Shown here piece after piece: positions 43,226 to 51,609 of a stretch of DNA of 64,000 bases. The translations under genes and the position numbers were made by a program. Location: positions 744,001-808,000 of the forward strand of contig NZ_QSNT01000002.1 in the NCBI RefSeq assembly GCF_009498525.1, read 5' to 3'. A model generated the notes under the pieces. The model was not told the DNA's origin. It saw only the letters and a program-made list of their open reading frames with translations, and searched no databases. Source of the DNA: Rhizobium sp. ICMP 5592. Its GTDB lineage: Bacteria; Pseudomonadota; Alphaproteobacteria; Rhizobiales; Rhizobiaceae. How positions within the stretch are numbered: position 1 is the first letter of the stretch; each line of letters starts with the position of its first letter.

Positions 43226-44383
43226 TCAGTAATTGCCGTTGGCGACGTCCGTCAGGCCTTTGCGCTTGGCGTCATAATAATAGCCACGCGCGTAGAGCTG
43301 AACGGCGCTGGCCTCTTTATTCGCAGCCTTGTTGTCGGCAACCATCCACGCGCCACGCAGATATTTCGCGGCATATTTGATGTTGGTCTCGGCATCGAGC
43401 AGACCCGACGCCGGGCCTTCATAGCCCATCGACTTGGCGGTGTTGTATTTGATTTGCATCAGGCCGAAATAGCCGGCCTTGTTATAGGCTTTCGGATCGT
43501 AACGGCTCTCGCGATGAACGACGCGATGAATCAGTGATTCAGGGATTTCGTAAAGCTTGGCGTATTTCTGGATGAGCTTGGTAACGTAGCTCTTTTCCGC
43601 CGGCGGCACGTTGGATTCGTAATTCGGAGTGGTCAATACGGCCGAAACGACGGTAGGGCCGCTGGTGTCGAAGTTGAAGTCGTAGTGCATGCGGTTGTCC
43701 GCATAACGCAAGGCGCCGATCTGCTGGGGTGCGGCATAAGCAACTTCGGCAGGCGCCATGACCGGCGCATCTTCGCCGGGGCGCGGTGTTGGAACGACTG
43801 ACTGGATGGCCGCGATGTCTGAGGTCATCGGAATGGTTGATTGAGCGGCGGAGGCCGAACTCGAGACCGGAAGAAGGGCACTGTCGCCGGGACGTGCCGG
43901 GTTCGGCATCGGAATGGCGACGACGGAAGGGACCACCGGTTCGTCGGAGGCGGCATAGGCCGCCGCTGGCGACGTGTTTGCCGCCGGTGCGCCGGTCGCG
44001 GCAGCGATGGCAACCGTGCCCTGGTTGGCGGCGTTGGGGGCATTCGCAGCCGGAGCGCCCATGCGGTCCTGAGCTGCCTGGATCTCGCCCTGGCCAACCG
44101 AACCGGCTTGAACGCGGTCGGACTTCATCAGGACTGCCTGCTGCTGGGGTTGGCTTTGCGGGCTTATCACAGGAGCGGTGGACGCTACGGCAACGCCGCC
44201 AACGGGCGAGGCGACAGCGCCAGTGGTCGAGGCTGTATTCGGATGCGGCACGTTGGTTTGTGCCGACGGGAGTCCGGCCTGGGACGTCTGTTGCTGGGTG
44301 CTAGCGCACCCCGCTAAAGCGCCGCACATCATTGCCGAAAAGGCAACGCTGCGCTTCAGGCTGGGAAATCCAATCGCTACCAT
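43226..44383 (-). CDS. Lytic transglycosylase lipoprotein with SLT domain
   Basis: The 385-residue protein has a lipoprotein signal with lipobox LAGC (SVAFSAMMCGALAGCAST). A long Ala/Pro/Gln-rich linker (about residues 27-255) precedes the SLT domain. The catalytic Glu is in HRVVHRESRYDPKAYNKAGY, followed by FGLMQIKYNTAKSMGY and LDAETNIKYAAKYLRGAW. It cleaves peptidoglycan glycan chains; the long linker could let it span to the wall from its anchor. The gene is convergent with the serine hydrolase gene. Confidence 0.9.
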   Translation of the reverse strand: MVAIGFPSLKRSVAFSAMMCGALAGCASTQQQTSQAGLPSAQTNVPHPNTASTTGAVASPVGGVAVASTAPVISPQSQPQQQAVLMKSDRVQAGSVGQGEIQAAQDRMGAPAANAPNAANQGTVAIAAATGAPAANTSPAAAYAASDEPVVPSVVAIPMPNPARPGDSALLPVSSSASAAQSTIPMTSDIAAIQSVVPTPRPGEDAPVMAPAEVAYAAPQQIGALRYADNRMHYDFNFDTSGPTVVSAVLTTPNYESNVPPAEKSYVTKLIQKYAKLYEIPESLIHRVVHRESRYDPKAYNKAGYFGLMQIKYNTAKSMGYEGPASGLLDAETNIKYAAKYLRGAWMVADNKAANKEASAVQLYARGYYYDAKRKGLTDVANGNY

Positions 44384-44497
44384 TCTGTCACTTTCGAAAA
44401 AACCACCCCAGTCCTGCGATACAAATCCGCCACAGGATCGATAAATTTATGAATTCCCATTAACCTATGAATAGTCCCATCGCAACCCTGGACGGCC

Positions 44498-45133
44498 TCA
44501 AGCGGCCATCCGACGGTATCCGGCGGTGACTGCGCCGGCCGCGATCAACAGGGTTCCGCCCGTCCGGTTGACGGCGCGTTGCACGCTTGCCTTGCGGATA
44601 AAGCCGCGCGCCATGTCAGCTACGAAGACGTAGGCCAACGAATTCAAAGCCGCCAAGGTCAGGAAAGTGGCCTCCAGAATAAGGGTTTGCTGGAGGAATG
44701 GCTTCGACATGTCGAGAAACTGCGGCACGAAGGCGATGAAGAAGACGATGCTCTTCGGGTTCAGGGCTGTTACAACATAGGCGTGCATCAGGATTTTCAG
44801 CGGCTTTTCCTCGGGAAGATTGTCGTTGTCCCCCATCGGACCTGTCACGATCGGCGCACGCCAGAGCTTGATTCCCAGGAACATAAGGTAGGCCGCGCCG
44901 ACCAGTTTCAGGGCGGTAAACAGTGTCGCCGAGGTAGCGAGCAGCGCGCCAAGGCCGGCAAGCGAAGCCGTCATCGCGGTGAAGTCGCCGAGCGTCACGC
45001 CGGTAACGGTTGCGAGAGCCGTCTTGCGACCATGGCCCAGCGCATAAGAGATCACGAGGAGAATGGTTGGGCCGGGAATTGCCAACATGATGCAGGACGC
45101 GGCGGCGAAAGCGAGCCAGGTTTCAATCGTCAT
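44498..45133 (-). CDS. LysE-family amino acid exporter
   Basis: The 211-residue membrane protein has six helices and the LysE/RhtB N-terminal pattern SCIMLAIPGPTILLVISYAL with LGHGRKTALATVTGVTLGD. These proteins export lysine, homoserine, threonine or related compounds. AGGAGG lies 5 nt before the ATG. It follows the PPi-phosphofructokinase gene by 59 bp on the same strand and may be cotranscribed. Substrate unknown. Confidence 0.88.
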   Translation of the reverse strand: MTIETWLAFAAASCIMLAIPGPTILLVISYALGHGRKTALATVTGVTLGDFTAMTASLAGLGALLATSATLFTALKLVGAAYLMFLGIKLWRAPIVTGPMGDNDNLPEEKPLKILMHAYVVTALNPKSIVFFIAFVPQFLDMSKPFLQQTLILEATFLTLAALNSLAYVFVADMARGFIRKASVQRAVNRTGGTLLIAAGAVTAGYRRMAA

Positions 45134-45192
45134 GGAATCCTCCTCTATTCCTTTTCGCCGCCAGCAAAGACATTGGATTTGCGATCCGTCAA

Positions 45193-46404
45193 TTAGGATT
45201 GCGTGTATTTCTGCCCGATATGATCCATAACCCCAGCAAACCAGGGTAAGGACAGATCGAAGGGCTTGCCGCCCTTGATGCGCGGGAATTCGATGGTGCG
45301 CAGCTTGCCGCCCTGGCCTTCGTCATGGCCGGTGACGCCGGACACCTTGTTCAAGGCGCTTTCGACCGCGAGGTCGACCATGCCCTGGATCAGGCGCAGG
45401 TCTTCGCCGTTGGCCGGCGCGGAGCGAGCGAAATAACCCGACTTCTGCACCATGGAGCGTTCGGCACCGAGGAGGGAGGCGAATTGCTTCTGGAACCAGC
45501 TGCCGACATTGATGGTGTCGATCTTCACATGGCCGAAGGCATCGCGCTTGATGGTTTCACCGGCGGCCTCGCGTTCGGCGACGATGGCGTCGAGAGCGGC
45601 GCCTTCCGAGACGAACAGCGTCACATGTCCGGTCTTGTCCATCAGCGACTTGAGGCGGTCGGCCTCAGCCTCGATGTCGAAGGCCATCTCCGGCAGATAG
45701 AGGCCGTCGATGCTCTTCATCTCGGCATTGGTCATGAAGCCTTCGACATATTCATTGGCGCTGGTCTTCTGGATATAAGCACGGGCGGTCGCAGCCGTCA
45801 GCCAGCCGCAGCTGCGGCCCATGACTTCATGGATGACGAGGGTGCGCGGAGCGGCCGTCTGTTCGTTGCTGACATTGTCGAAGAAATGCGCGCCGACTTC
45901 GGCCGCCGTCCAGGCACCGAGAGACTGGCGGATCGGCACGACATCATTGTCGACCGTCTTCGGCAGGCCGACCACGGTGAGGTCGTAGCCATTGGCGCCG
46001 AGATAGGCGGCGAGATCGGCCGCCGTCGTGTTGGTGTCATCGCCACCGATCGTGTGCAGGATGGTAATGCCATCGGAGGCGAGACGTTCCGCGGCGACGC
46101 GCAGCGGATTTTCGCCTTCCTTGACCAGGCCGCGCTTGGCGCAGTCGGCGGCGTTGGTGAGCTTGACGCGGCTGTTGCCGATCGGCGAGCCGCCGTAGCG
46201 GTGCAGCAAGTACGCATCCTCGCGCATGCGGGGGGTGATCTCGATGCGGTCGCCCAGCAGAACGCCCTGATAACCGGAGCGATAGGCGATGAGATCAAGA
46301 TCGGGCGCCACGTCGGTATAGCGCTGGATCAGGCCGCCGACAGCGGAAGAGAGACAGGGCGCCAATCCGCCTGCGGTGAGCATTGCGACTTTCTGTTTGG
46401 CCAT
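45193..46404 (-). CDS. pfp: Pyrophosphate-dependent 6-phosphofructokinase
   Basis: The 403-residue protein is a PfkA-superfamily enzyme converting fructose 6-phosphate and fructose 1,6-bisphosphate. The motif TIGGDDTNTTA has Asp where ATP-dependent enzymes have Gly, the known sign of PPi use. GLPKTVDNDV provides the catalytic Asp pair and EVMGRSCGWLTA binds substrate. Rhizobia generally lack ATP-PFK and use Entner-Doudoroff, so this reversible enzyme likely works in gluconeogenesis or pentose-phosphate balance. AAGGAGG lies 6 nt before the ATG. Confidence 0.92.
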   Translation of the reverse strand: MAKQKVAMLTAGGLAPCLSSAVGGLIQRYTDVAPDLDLIAYRSGYQGVLLGDRIEITPRMREDAYLLHRYGGSPIGNSRVKLTNAADCAKRGLVKEGENPLRVAAERLASDGITILHTIGGDDTNTTAADLAAYLGANGYDLTVVGLPKTVDNDVVPIRQSLGAWTAAEVGAHFFDNVSNEQTAAPRTLVIHEVMGRSCGWLTAATARAYIQKTSANEYVEGFMTNAEMKSIDGLYLPEMAFDIEAEADRLKSLMDKTGHVTLFVSEGAALDAIVAEREAAGETIKRDAFGHVKIDTINVGSWFQKQFASLLGAERSMVQKSGYFARSAPANGEDLRLIQGMVDLAVESALNKVSGVTGHDEGQGGKLRTIEFPRIKGGKPFDLSLPWFAGVMDHIGQKYTQS

Positions 46405-46690
46405 GGGGATCCTCCTTGCAGCCGTACTGCATCATTTCGGTGAGTGCCATCGGAATGGATGCGACAGGCGGGCATGGCTGTAAAGTAAAGAATTTAAGAA
46501 AATCGCCCTTTGTCGGTTATCGCCACAGGGATTATTCCCAGTCGGATGAGTTTGAAAACGACAGTATCGAACACGGTATCATTACTGAATTGTGAAAAGT
46601 GTTTTCGGCCTTGCGACCAATGGACAGCTTGCAATCGCAACCATTATTTGATCAACGTGTTTCCTATCAGGAAGGATGATTAAGACCGTG

Positions 46691-47401
46691 ATGTCGTTTT
46701 GGGAAAAGTTGCTGAATGCTGTTGGCAGCACCGCTGGCAATGCCCTGTCGGCTGTGGTCGAAGCTATCCGTACGCTGTTTGAAGGCGACCCCGAAACCCG
46801 CCGCAAGGTAGCCTTTTCCGTCGCCATCATTGCGCTCTCCGCCAAGATGGCGAAGGCCGATGGCGTTGTGACCGAAAACGAGGTCAATGCCTTCCGCGAG
46901 ATCTTCGAATTTCCGGAGGATCAGGCGAAGAACGTTGCGCGCCTTTATAATCTGGCGCGTCAGGACGTCGCCGGTTACGAGGCCTATGCCGAGCGGCTGT
47001 CGTCGCTCTGCGTCACCTGCGCTGCCAATTGCCCGGTTCTGGAAGACGTGCTTGACGGCCTTTTCCATATCGCCAAGGCCGACGGACTGATTCACGAGAA
47101 GGAAATGGCTTTCCTTCAGCACGTCGCGCAGATCTTCCATATGAGCGAGCAACGCTTCGAGCAGATCATGGCGCGCCACGTCAGCGCCGACGGCCGCGAT
47201 CCTTACAAGGTGTTGGGCGTTTCGCCCCAGGACGATTTCACGACCATTCGCCGACGCTATCATGGCCTGGTCTATGAGAACCATCCAGATCGTCTCGTTT
47301 CGCGGGGCGTTCCGGAGGAGTTCCACGTCATCGCCAATGAGCGCATGGCGGCTCTTAACGCTGCCTACGAGAAAATCGAGAGAGAACGCCGCGCCGCATG
47401 A
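46691..47401 (+). CDS. DjlA-like J-domain protein with TerB-like helical domain
   Basis: The 236-residue protein has a TerB-like helical domain (about residues 30-150: VAFSVAIIALSAKMAKADGV and DGLFHIAKADGLIHEKEM, two Asp-containing EKD-type repeats) and a C-terminal J domain (about 165-235) with YHGLVYENHPDRLVS, which includes the HPD needed to stimulate DnaK. It resembles DjlA without the membrane helix. The start is uncertain: AGGAAGG (46669-46675) touches an ATG at 46676, so ATG 46691 or GTG 46688 is preferred. Its stop overlaps the following amidase gene (ATGA, 47398-47401). Confidence 0.82.
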   Translation: MSFWEKLLNAVGSTAGNALSAVVEAIRTLFEGDPETRRKVAFSVAIIALSAKMAKADGVVTENEVNAFREIFEFPEDQAKNVARLYNLARQDVAGYEAYAERLSSLCVTCAANCPVLEDVLDGLFHIAKADGLIHEKEMAFLQHVAQIFHMSEQRFEQIMARHVSADGRDPYKVLGVSPQDDFTTIRRRYHGLVYENHPDRLVSRGVPEEFHVIANERMAALNAAYEKIERERRAA

Positions 47402-48159
47402 GTTCCTTTCCGGCAGATTTTGCTGGCGCCAGCGTGCAGCCGTCGCCGAACCATGGCGAACGGGAAGGCGGGCGCAAGCCGGACATCATCCTTCTGCACT
47501 ATACGGGCATGGGCACCGCCGAAGGTGCGCTTGACTGGCTCTGTCGCGCCGAAAGCCAGGTGTCGAGCCATTACTTCGTCTTCGAGGACGGGCGGGTGAT
47601 CCAGCTCGTGCCGGAAGAGCGTCGCGCCTGGCATGCCGGCAAGAGCCTGTGGCGGGGCGAAGCCGACATCAATTCAGCATCGATCGGCATCGAAATCGCC
47701 AATGCCGGCCATCCCGGCGGGCTGCCGGATTTCCCTGACGCACAGGTCGAAGCGGTCATCGAACTATGTCGTGATTGCGGCCAACGCTGGGCAATCGCGC
47801 CCGAGCGGGTGCTCGGACACTCCGATGTCGCCCCTGTTCGCAAGGTCGATCCGGGCGAAAAATTCCCCTGGGCGCGGCTGGCTGCAGCGGGTGTCGGCCA
47901 TTGGGTCGAGCCGGCGCCGATCACCGGCGGCCGATTCTTCCAGAAGGGCGATGTCGGCCAGCCGATCGAGGCATTGCAGTCCATGCTCTCACTCTATGGT
48001 TATGGAACTGAAATCACAGGTGAATTCTCCAGCAAGCTGGAAGGGGACGTTCAGGCCTTCCAGCGCCATTTCCGTCCGGAGCGGGTGGACGGGATCGCCG
48101 ATTTTTCGACCATCGATACGCTGCATCGCCTGCTCTCCAGCCTGCCTCGTTTTTCCTGA
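47398..48159 (+). CDS. N-acetylmuramoyl-L-alanine amidase, AmiD type, with peptidoglycan-binding domain
   Basis: The 253-residue protein has an Amidase_2 domain (about 27-165: IILLHYTGMGTAEGALDWL, SHYFVFEDGRVIQLV, HAGKS, IGIEIANAGH, ERVLGHSDVAPVRKVDPG), containing the zinc ligands His and the catalytic Glu. A peptidoglycan-binding-1 domain (about 180-250) follows. It removes stem peptides from MurNAc, preferentially from anhydro-muropeptides. No signal peptide is evident, so it may be cytoplasmic and act in wall recycling, like AmpD. It is coupled to the DjlA-like gene by ATGA. Confidence 0.88.
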   Translation: MSSFPADFAGASVQPSPNHGEREGGRKPDIILLHYTGMGTAEGALDWLCRAESQVSSHYFVFEDGRVIQLVPEERRAWHAGKSLWRGEADINSASIGIEIANAGHPGGLPDFPDAQVEAVIELCRDCGQRWAIAPERVLGHSDVAPVRKVDPGEKFPWARLAAAGVGHWVEPAPITGGRFFQKGDVGQPIEALQSMLSLYGYGTEITGEFSSKLEGDVQAFQRHFRPERVDGIADFSTIDTLHRLLSSLPRFS

Positions 48160-48364
48160 TTCAAGCAGTTCTTCGTTTGCTGTTGCAGTCCCGCTCGCGC
48201 GCTGAAAAAGCCTAAGATGCTGCGCTGCCACATGATTTCCCTATTATCTCCGCATTGCACTGGTCTAACGGCGCTTGCTGAACGGCGGCCGTGCAAGTTT
48301 AGTTTGTGTGTCGCGCGGCCGTAAACGAATAACGGGGACCGTGCCCTCCGGCGGCTCTTTTTGC

Positions 48365-48413
48365 CTCCAGCCGGACTGATGGACTTACGCCATCCGCGTT
48401 CCCACGCCTGGAG
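48365..48413 (+). promoter_or_regulatory. Structured leader upstream of the 185-residue transglycosylase gene
   Basis: CTCCAG (48365-48370) pairs with CTGGAG (48408-48413), and inside GATGG (48378-48382) pairs with CCATC (48390-48394). The structure ends 12 nt before the ATG at 48426, and no Shine-Dalgarno other than the GGAG in the closing stem is seen, so folding could hide it. The rest of 48160-48425 holds no recognised gene. Confidence 0.4.
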
Positions 48414-48425
48414 ACAAAAGACTAC

Positions 48426-48983
48426 ATGAAAAATTTGATTGTTGCGGCGGCAGCGTGCGTGAGCGTGTTGCTGACAGGATACGATTCTGCTTTTGCCGGC
48501 CCGCGTGGCGAAAAAACCGAGACCGTTTCTCTGCGGATCACCAAGCGCACGGCCAACTATCCGATATCGGGCGTCCCTGCGGAATTGCGCGACGTGGAAA
48601 ATTCCTTCACCGGACGAAAAGCCTATTCGGCGCTGATTAGCAAATATGCCAAGCAGAACGGCGTGCCGGTCGAACTGGCGACCGCGGTCGTTCAGATCGA
48701 AAGCAATTTCAATCCGAGAACGCGTGGCAGCGCCGGCGAGATCGGCCTGATGCAGATCAAGCCCGCGACGGCGCGGCTGATGGGTTATTCCGGTAGCACC
48801 AAGGGTCTTTACGATCCCGAGACGAACATCAAGTTCGGCATGAAATACCTTGCCATGGCACAGGATCTCGGTGGCGGCCCGACCTGCAACACCATCCTCA
48901 AGTACAATGCCGGCCACGGCGCAACCCGCATGAATCCGATCTCTAAGAGATATTGCGGCAAGGTGCTGGCTCTGCTCGATTAA
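48426..48983 (+). CDS. Lytic transglycosylase, SLT domain
   Basis: The 185-residue exported protein has a signal peptide (MKNLIVAAAACVSVLLTGYD, cleavage near AFA-GP) and a compact SLT domain. The catalytic Glu is in VVQIESNFNPRTRGSAGEIG, followed by LMQIKPATARLMGY and YDPETNIKFGMKYLAMA. It cleaves glycan strands, likely for envelope assembly or remodelling. Rhizobial genomes hold several such small enzymes. The only purine-rich ribosome site lies in the stem upstream. Confidence 0.88.
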   Translation: MKNLIVAAAACVSVLLTGYDSAFAGPRGEKTETVSLRITKRTANYPISGVPAELRDVENSFTGRKAYSALISKYAKQNGVPVELATAVVQIESNFNPRTRGSAGEIGLMQIKPATARLMGYSGSTKGLYDPETNIKFGMKYLAMAQDLGGGPTCNTILKYNAGHGATRMNPISKRYCGKVLALLD

Positions 48984-49064
48984 ACCGCTTTCCGGTAGGA
49001 TTGCGAATAGAGCGGAATCGCTTTCCATGTTATCGAACGCGTGATCATTCGCGAGGGACGTAGT

Positions 49065-50258
49065 ATGGCAGCGGATTTCAGGTTCATCGTGGTCGGGCGG
49101 GGAATGATGGGGGCGGCTGCCGCTCGCCATCTGGCCAGGCAAACGGACGGTATCGCTGTCATCGGTCCGGACGAACCGGAAGATCGCGCCAGCCATCAGG
49201 GCGTCTTCGGCAGCCACTATGACGAAGGCCGCATTACCCGCACTATCGATCCCGATGCCGACTGGGCGCGGCTCGCCAACCGCTCGATCGCCCGCTATGC
49301 TGAGCTCGAGCGTGAGAGCGGCATCCAATTCTATTCGCCGGTCGGCTGCCTTGTCGTCGGACCGAAACGGGGAGGCGCTGATGCCTATGTCGGCGACGTC
49401 ATCGATGCGGCGTCTCGGCTGGGCGTACGGACGGAGCTTTTGGATGATGCCGGGCTGAAGGCGAAATTTCCCTTTTTCTCCTTCGCGGCGGAAAGCGAAG
49501 GCATCTACGAGCCGCAGGGTGCCGGCCATATCAGTCCCAGGCGGCTGGTGAAGGCGCAGTCGCGGCTGGCGGAAAAGGCGGGGGCGAAGGTCATCAAGCA
49601 GACCGCCGTCTCGATCCGCGACGAGGGCGGTCTGGCGGTCATCACCACGGCGGAGGGCGAGACGTTCCGTGCAGAGAAGGTCCTGCTTGCCGCTGGCGGT
49701 TTCTCCATTGCCGAGAATCTGTTGCCGCGACCAGTTGAGATGAAGGTTTATGGCCGTACGGTGACTTTCTTCGAGGTTAGCAACGACGAAGCCGAAGCGA
49801 TGTCGGCGATGCCGTCGCTGATCTCCAAGACGCTCGACGATGCCGATAGCATCTATATGCTGCCGCCGATCCGCTATCCCGATGGCAAATATTACATGAA
49901 GATCGGCGGCGATCCGGACGATCTTCAGTTCGATAGCGAGCCGGAGTTACGCGCATGGTTCCGTACAGCCGGTCGCGACAAGGCGCGCGATCACCTGGCA
50001 CGGATTTTCCACGAACTGGTTCCCGGTGTAACGCGGCCGTCCTCGCTTACCAGTTCCTGCGCCGTTTCCTATTCACCGACCGGCTACCCGATGATCGGCT
50101 ACACCTCTTCGCCGCGCGTGGCGGTTCTGACCGGTGGCTGCGGCACGGCGGCCAAGAGTTCGGACGAGATCGGCAGGCTCGGCGCCGAGCTGCTGCTCGA
50201 AGGTCGAATCAAGGACGACAGCTACCGCACGGATTTCTCAGCACATTTCCGCGCCTAG
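49065..50258 (+). CDS. FAD-dependent amine/amino-acid oxidoreductase (DAO family)
   Basis: The 397-residue protein has an N-terminal FAD Rossmann motif (FRFIVVGRGMMGAAAARHL) and a DAO catalytic domain, with GCLVVG, AEKVLLAAGGFSIAENLL and PMIGYTSSPRVAVLTGGCGT near the C-terminus. It resembles monomeric sarcosine oxidase and N-methyltryptophan oxidase. These oxidise secondary amines, releasing H2O2 and formaldehyde. The ATG at 49065 follows GAGGGA; an upstream ATG at 49041 adds 8 residues that do not fit. Substrate unknown. Confidence 0.82.
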   Translation: MAADFRFIVVGRGMMGAAAARHLARQTDGIAVIGPDEPEDRASHQGVFGSHYDEGRITRTIDPDADWARLANRSIARYAELERESGIQFYSPVGCLVVGPKRGGADAYVGDVIDAASRLGVRTELLDDAGLKAKFPFFSFAAESEGIYEPQGAGHISPRRLVKAQSRLAEKAGAKVIKQTAVSIRDEGGLAVITTAEGETFRAEKVLLAAGGFSIAENLLPRPVEMKVYGRTVTFFEVSNDEAEAMSAMPSLISKTLDDADSIYMLPPIRYPDGKYYMKIGGDPDDLQFDSEPELRAWFRTAGRDKARDHLARIFHELVPGVTRPSSLTSSCAVSYSPTGYPMIGYTSSPRVAVLTGGCGTAAKSSDEIGRLGAELLLEGRIKDDSYRTDFSAHFRA

Positions 50259-50316
50259 GGTGAGGCTGGAATAAAGCCGCATATTTCGGTGGTAATTGCC
50301 GGCGGTCTCGGTTAAT

Positions 50317-50728
50317 GAGCCTCTGCCAGTTGGCCGGGCAGCCGCGCTTTACCAATGCCGAAAGGCGGTAGGGGGAGGAAAGTCCGGGCTCCACGGAAAC
50401 ACGGTGCCGGATAACGTCCGGCGAGGGCGACCTCAGGGAAAGTGCCACAGAAAGCAAACCGCCCGATCCTCGGATCGGGTAAGGGTGAAAGGGTGGGGTA
50501 AGAGCCCACCGCGTCTCTGGCGACAGCGACGGCACGGTAAACCCCACCGGGAGCAAAACCGAATAGGGATGACGCGGAGTGCGAAAGCGCTCCAGCCCGT
50601 TTCCGGGCCGGTCATCCGGGTGGGTTGCATGAGGCGGCGCGCAAGCGTCGTCCCAGATGAATGGCTGCCACGTTCCGGCCTCGGTCGGAGCCATACAGAA
50701 CCCGGCTTACAGGCCAACTGGCAAATCA
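50317..50728 (+). ncRNA. rnpB: RNase P RNA, bacterial class A
   Basis: The conserved P3-P4 segment GAGGAAAGTCCGGGCTCCAC is at about 50375-50394, ACAGAAAGCAAACCGCC begins at about 50448, GGTAAGGGTGAAAGGGTG follows, and the terminal helix pairs CTGCCAGTTGGCC (50323-50335) with GGCCAACTGGCA (50712-50723). This is the catalytic RNA that matures tRNA 5' ends. The boundaries are set by the P1 stem and may be off by a few bases. Confidence 0.95.
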
Positions 50729-51154
50729 TCCTTCGCGGCGCCGATGCCTCGTCATCCGGGCTTGTGAAACATTTTTCAGGCGATCGAAAGCCTTGGTTTT
50801 CAGCCGCTCCGCTGTGGCCGGGGGAGGCGTTTTCACCTGTGAAAACAAACCGTTTTGGAGCATCTGTTCAGGGCGATCATAACCATTCGTTAAACTTAAC
50901 GGCTTATGAATATTTAGGCTGTGGCCACGTCTGTGTGGCTTCATCCCATTGACGCCCATATGGTCCCATGGTATCCCAAAAGTACATTGCACAAGGGCAA
51001 ATCAGTGCCCATTCATCGCAAAGCCATGATCCCTCCCTTCAAGGAGGCGTCGGAAGAGTGTTCGTTCTTTCGGCTTGCGAAGCTGTGTCCGATTTTGGCT
51101 GTGTCTGTGGGCGAGTAGTTGCCCGCAGGTCATGGGGAACGGGTGTTTCGCGTC
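50729..51154. promoter_or_regulatory. Leader and control region of the dcw cluster
   Basis: This 426-bp stretch between rnpB and mraZ has no convincing gene. It contains the inverted repeat GTTTTCAC-CT-GTGAAAAC at 50829-50846, an ATAA-N7-TTAA element resembling a CtrA site at 50879-50893, and four CCCA repeats with exact 10-bp spacing at 50945-50978. It is the likely promoter region for the cell-division operon. Confidence 0.7.
50944..50979 (-). promoter_or_regulatory. Candidate MraZ operator, four 10-bp repeats
   Basis: CCCA starts at 50945, 50955, 50965 and 50975, so the minus strand reads TGGG four times at exactly 10-bp steps. E. coli MraZ is known to bind direct TGGGN repeats spaced by 5 nt upstream of its own gene, which matches this period. 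Orientation relative to mraZ is reversed here. Confidence 0.75.
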
Positions 51155-51595
51155 ATGAACCGCTTCCTGTCGAATGCGACAAACAGGATCGATGCCAAGG
51201 GCCGGGTCTCCGTGCCGGCGGCGTTTCGGTCCGTGCTGGCGGAGCGCAATATCCAGGAGCTGTACTGTTTCCAGGATTTTGTGTTTCCGGCGATCAGCGT
51301 CGGTGGTCTCGATCTGCTCGATCGGTTCGAGCGGCAGATCGCGGCGGACGATCCGTTTTCGCCGGCGGCGAACCAGATGTCGCTCCTCATTCACGGGGGC
51401 GGGGTCTTTATGAAGCTCGATGCGGAAGGGCGGTTGATGGTCACGGATTTTATTCGCGGCTTCACCGGTATCGCCAACGAGGTGACTTTTGTTGGTCGGG
51501 CGGATCATTTTCAACTGTGGCAGCCGGAGGCTTTTCAGGCCTTGCAGGCGCAGGCACGAGAGGAGCGCAAGCTGGCGGGGCGGCGCTCGGAATAG
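51155..51595 (+). CDS. mraZ: Transcriptional regulator MraZ
   Basis: The 146-residue protein has two SpoVT/AbrB-like MraZ repeats: [20 protein letters not shown] near the N-terminus and [20 protein letters not shown] in the second half. MraZ forms ring oligomers and represses the dcw operon that it heads. ATG 51155 gives the normal start; the frame is open 36 bp upstream without family similarity. It precedes rsmH by 14 bp, and repeats matching an MraZ operator lie about 180 bp upstream. Confidence 0.94.
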   Translation: MNRFLSNATNRIDAKGRVSVPAAFRSVLAERNIQELYCFQDFVFPAISVGGLDLLDRFERQIAADDPFSPAANQMSLLIHGGGVFMKLDAEGRLMVTDFIRGFTGIANEVTFVGRADHFQLWQPEAFQALQAQAREERKLAGRRSE

Positions 51596-51609
51596 AACGG
51601 GGAAACGGA

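Noticed and set aside
50968..51609. 214-codon upstream extension of rsmH
   Set aside because: It runs out of frame through mraZ and bears no methyltransferase similarity; rsmH starts well at 51610.
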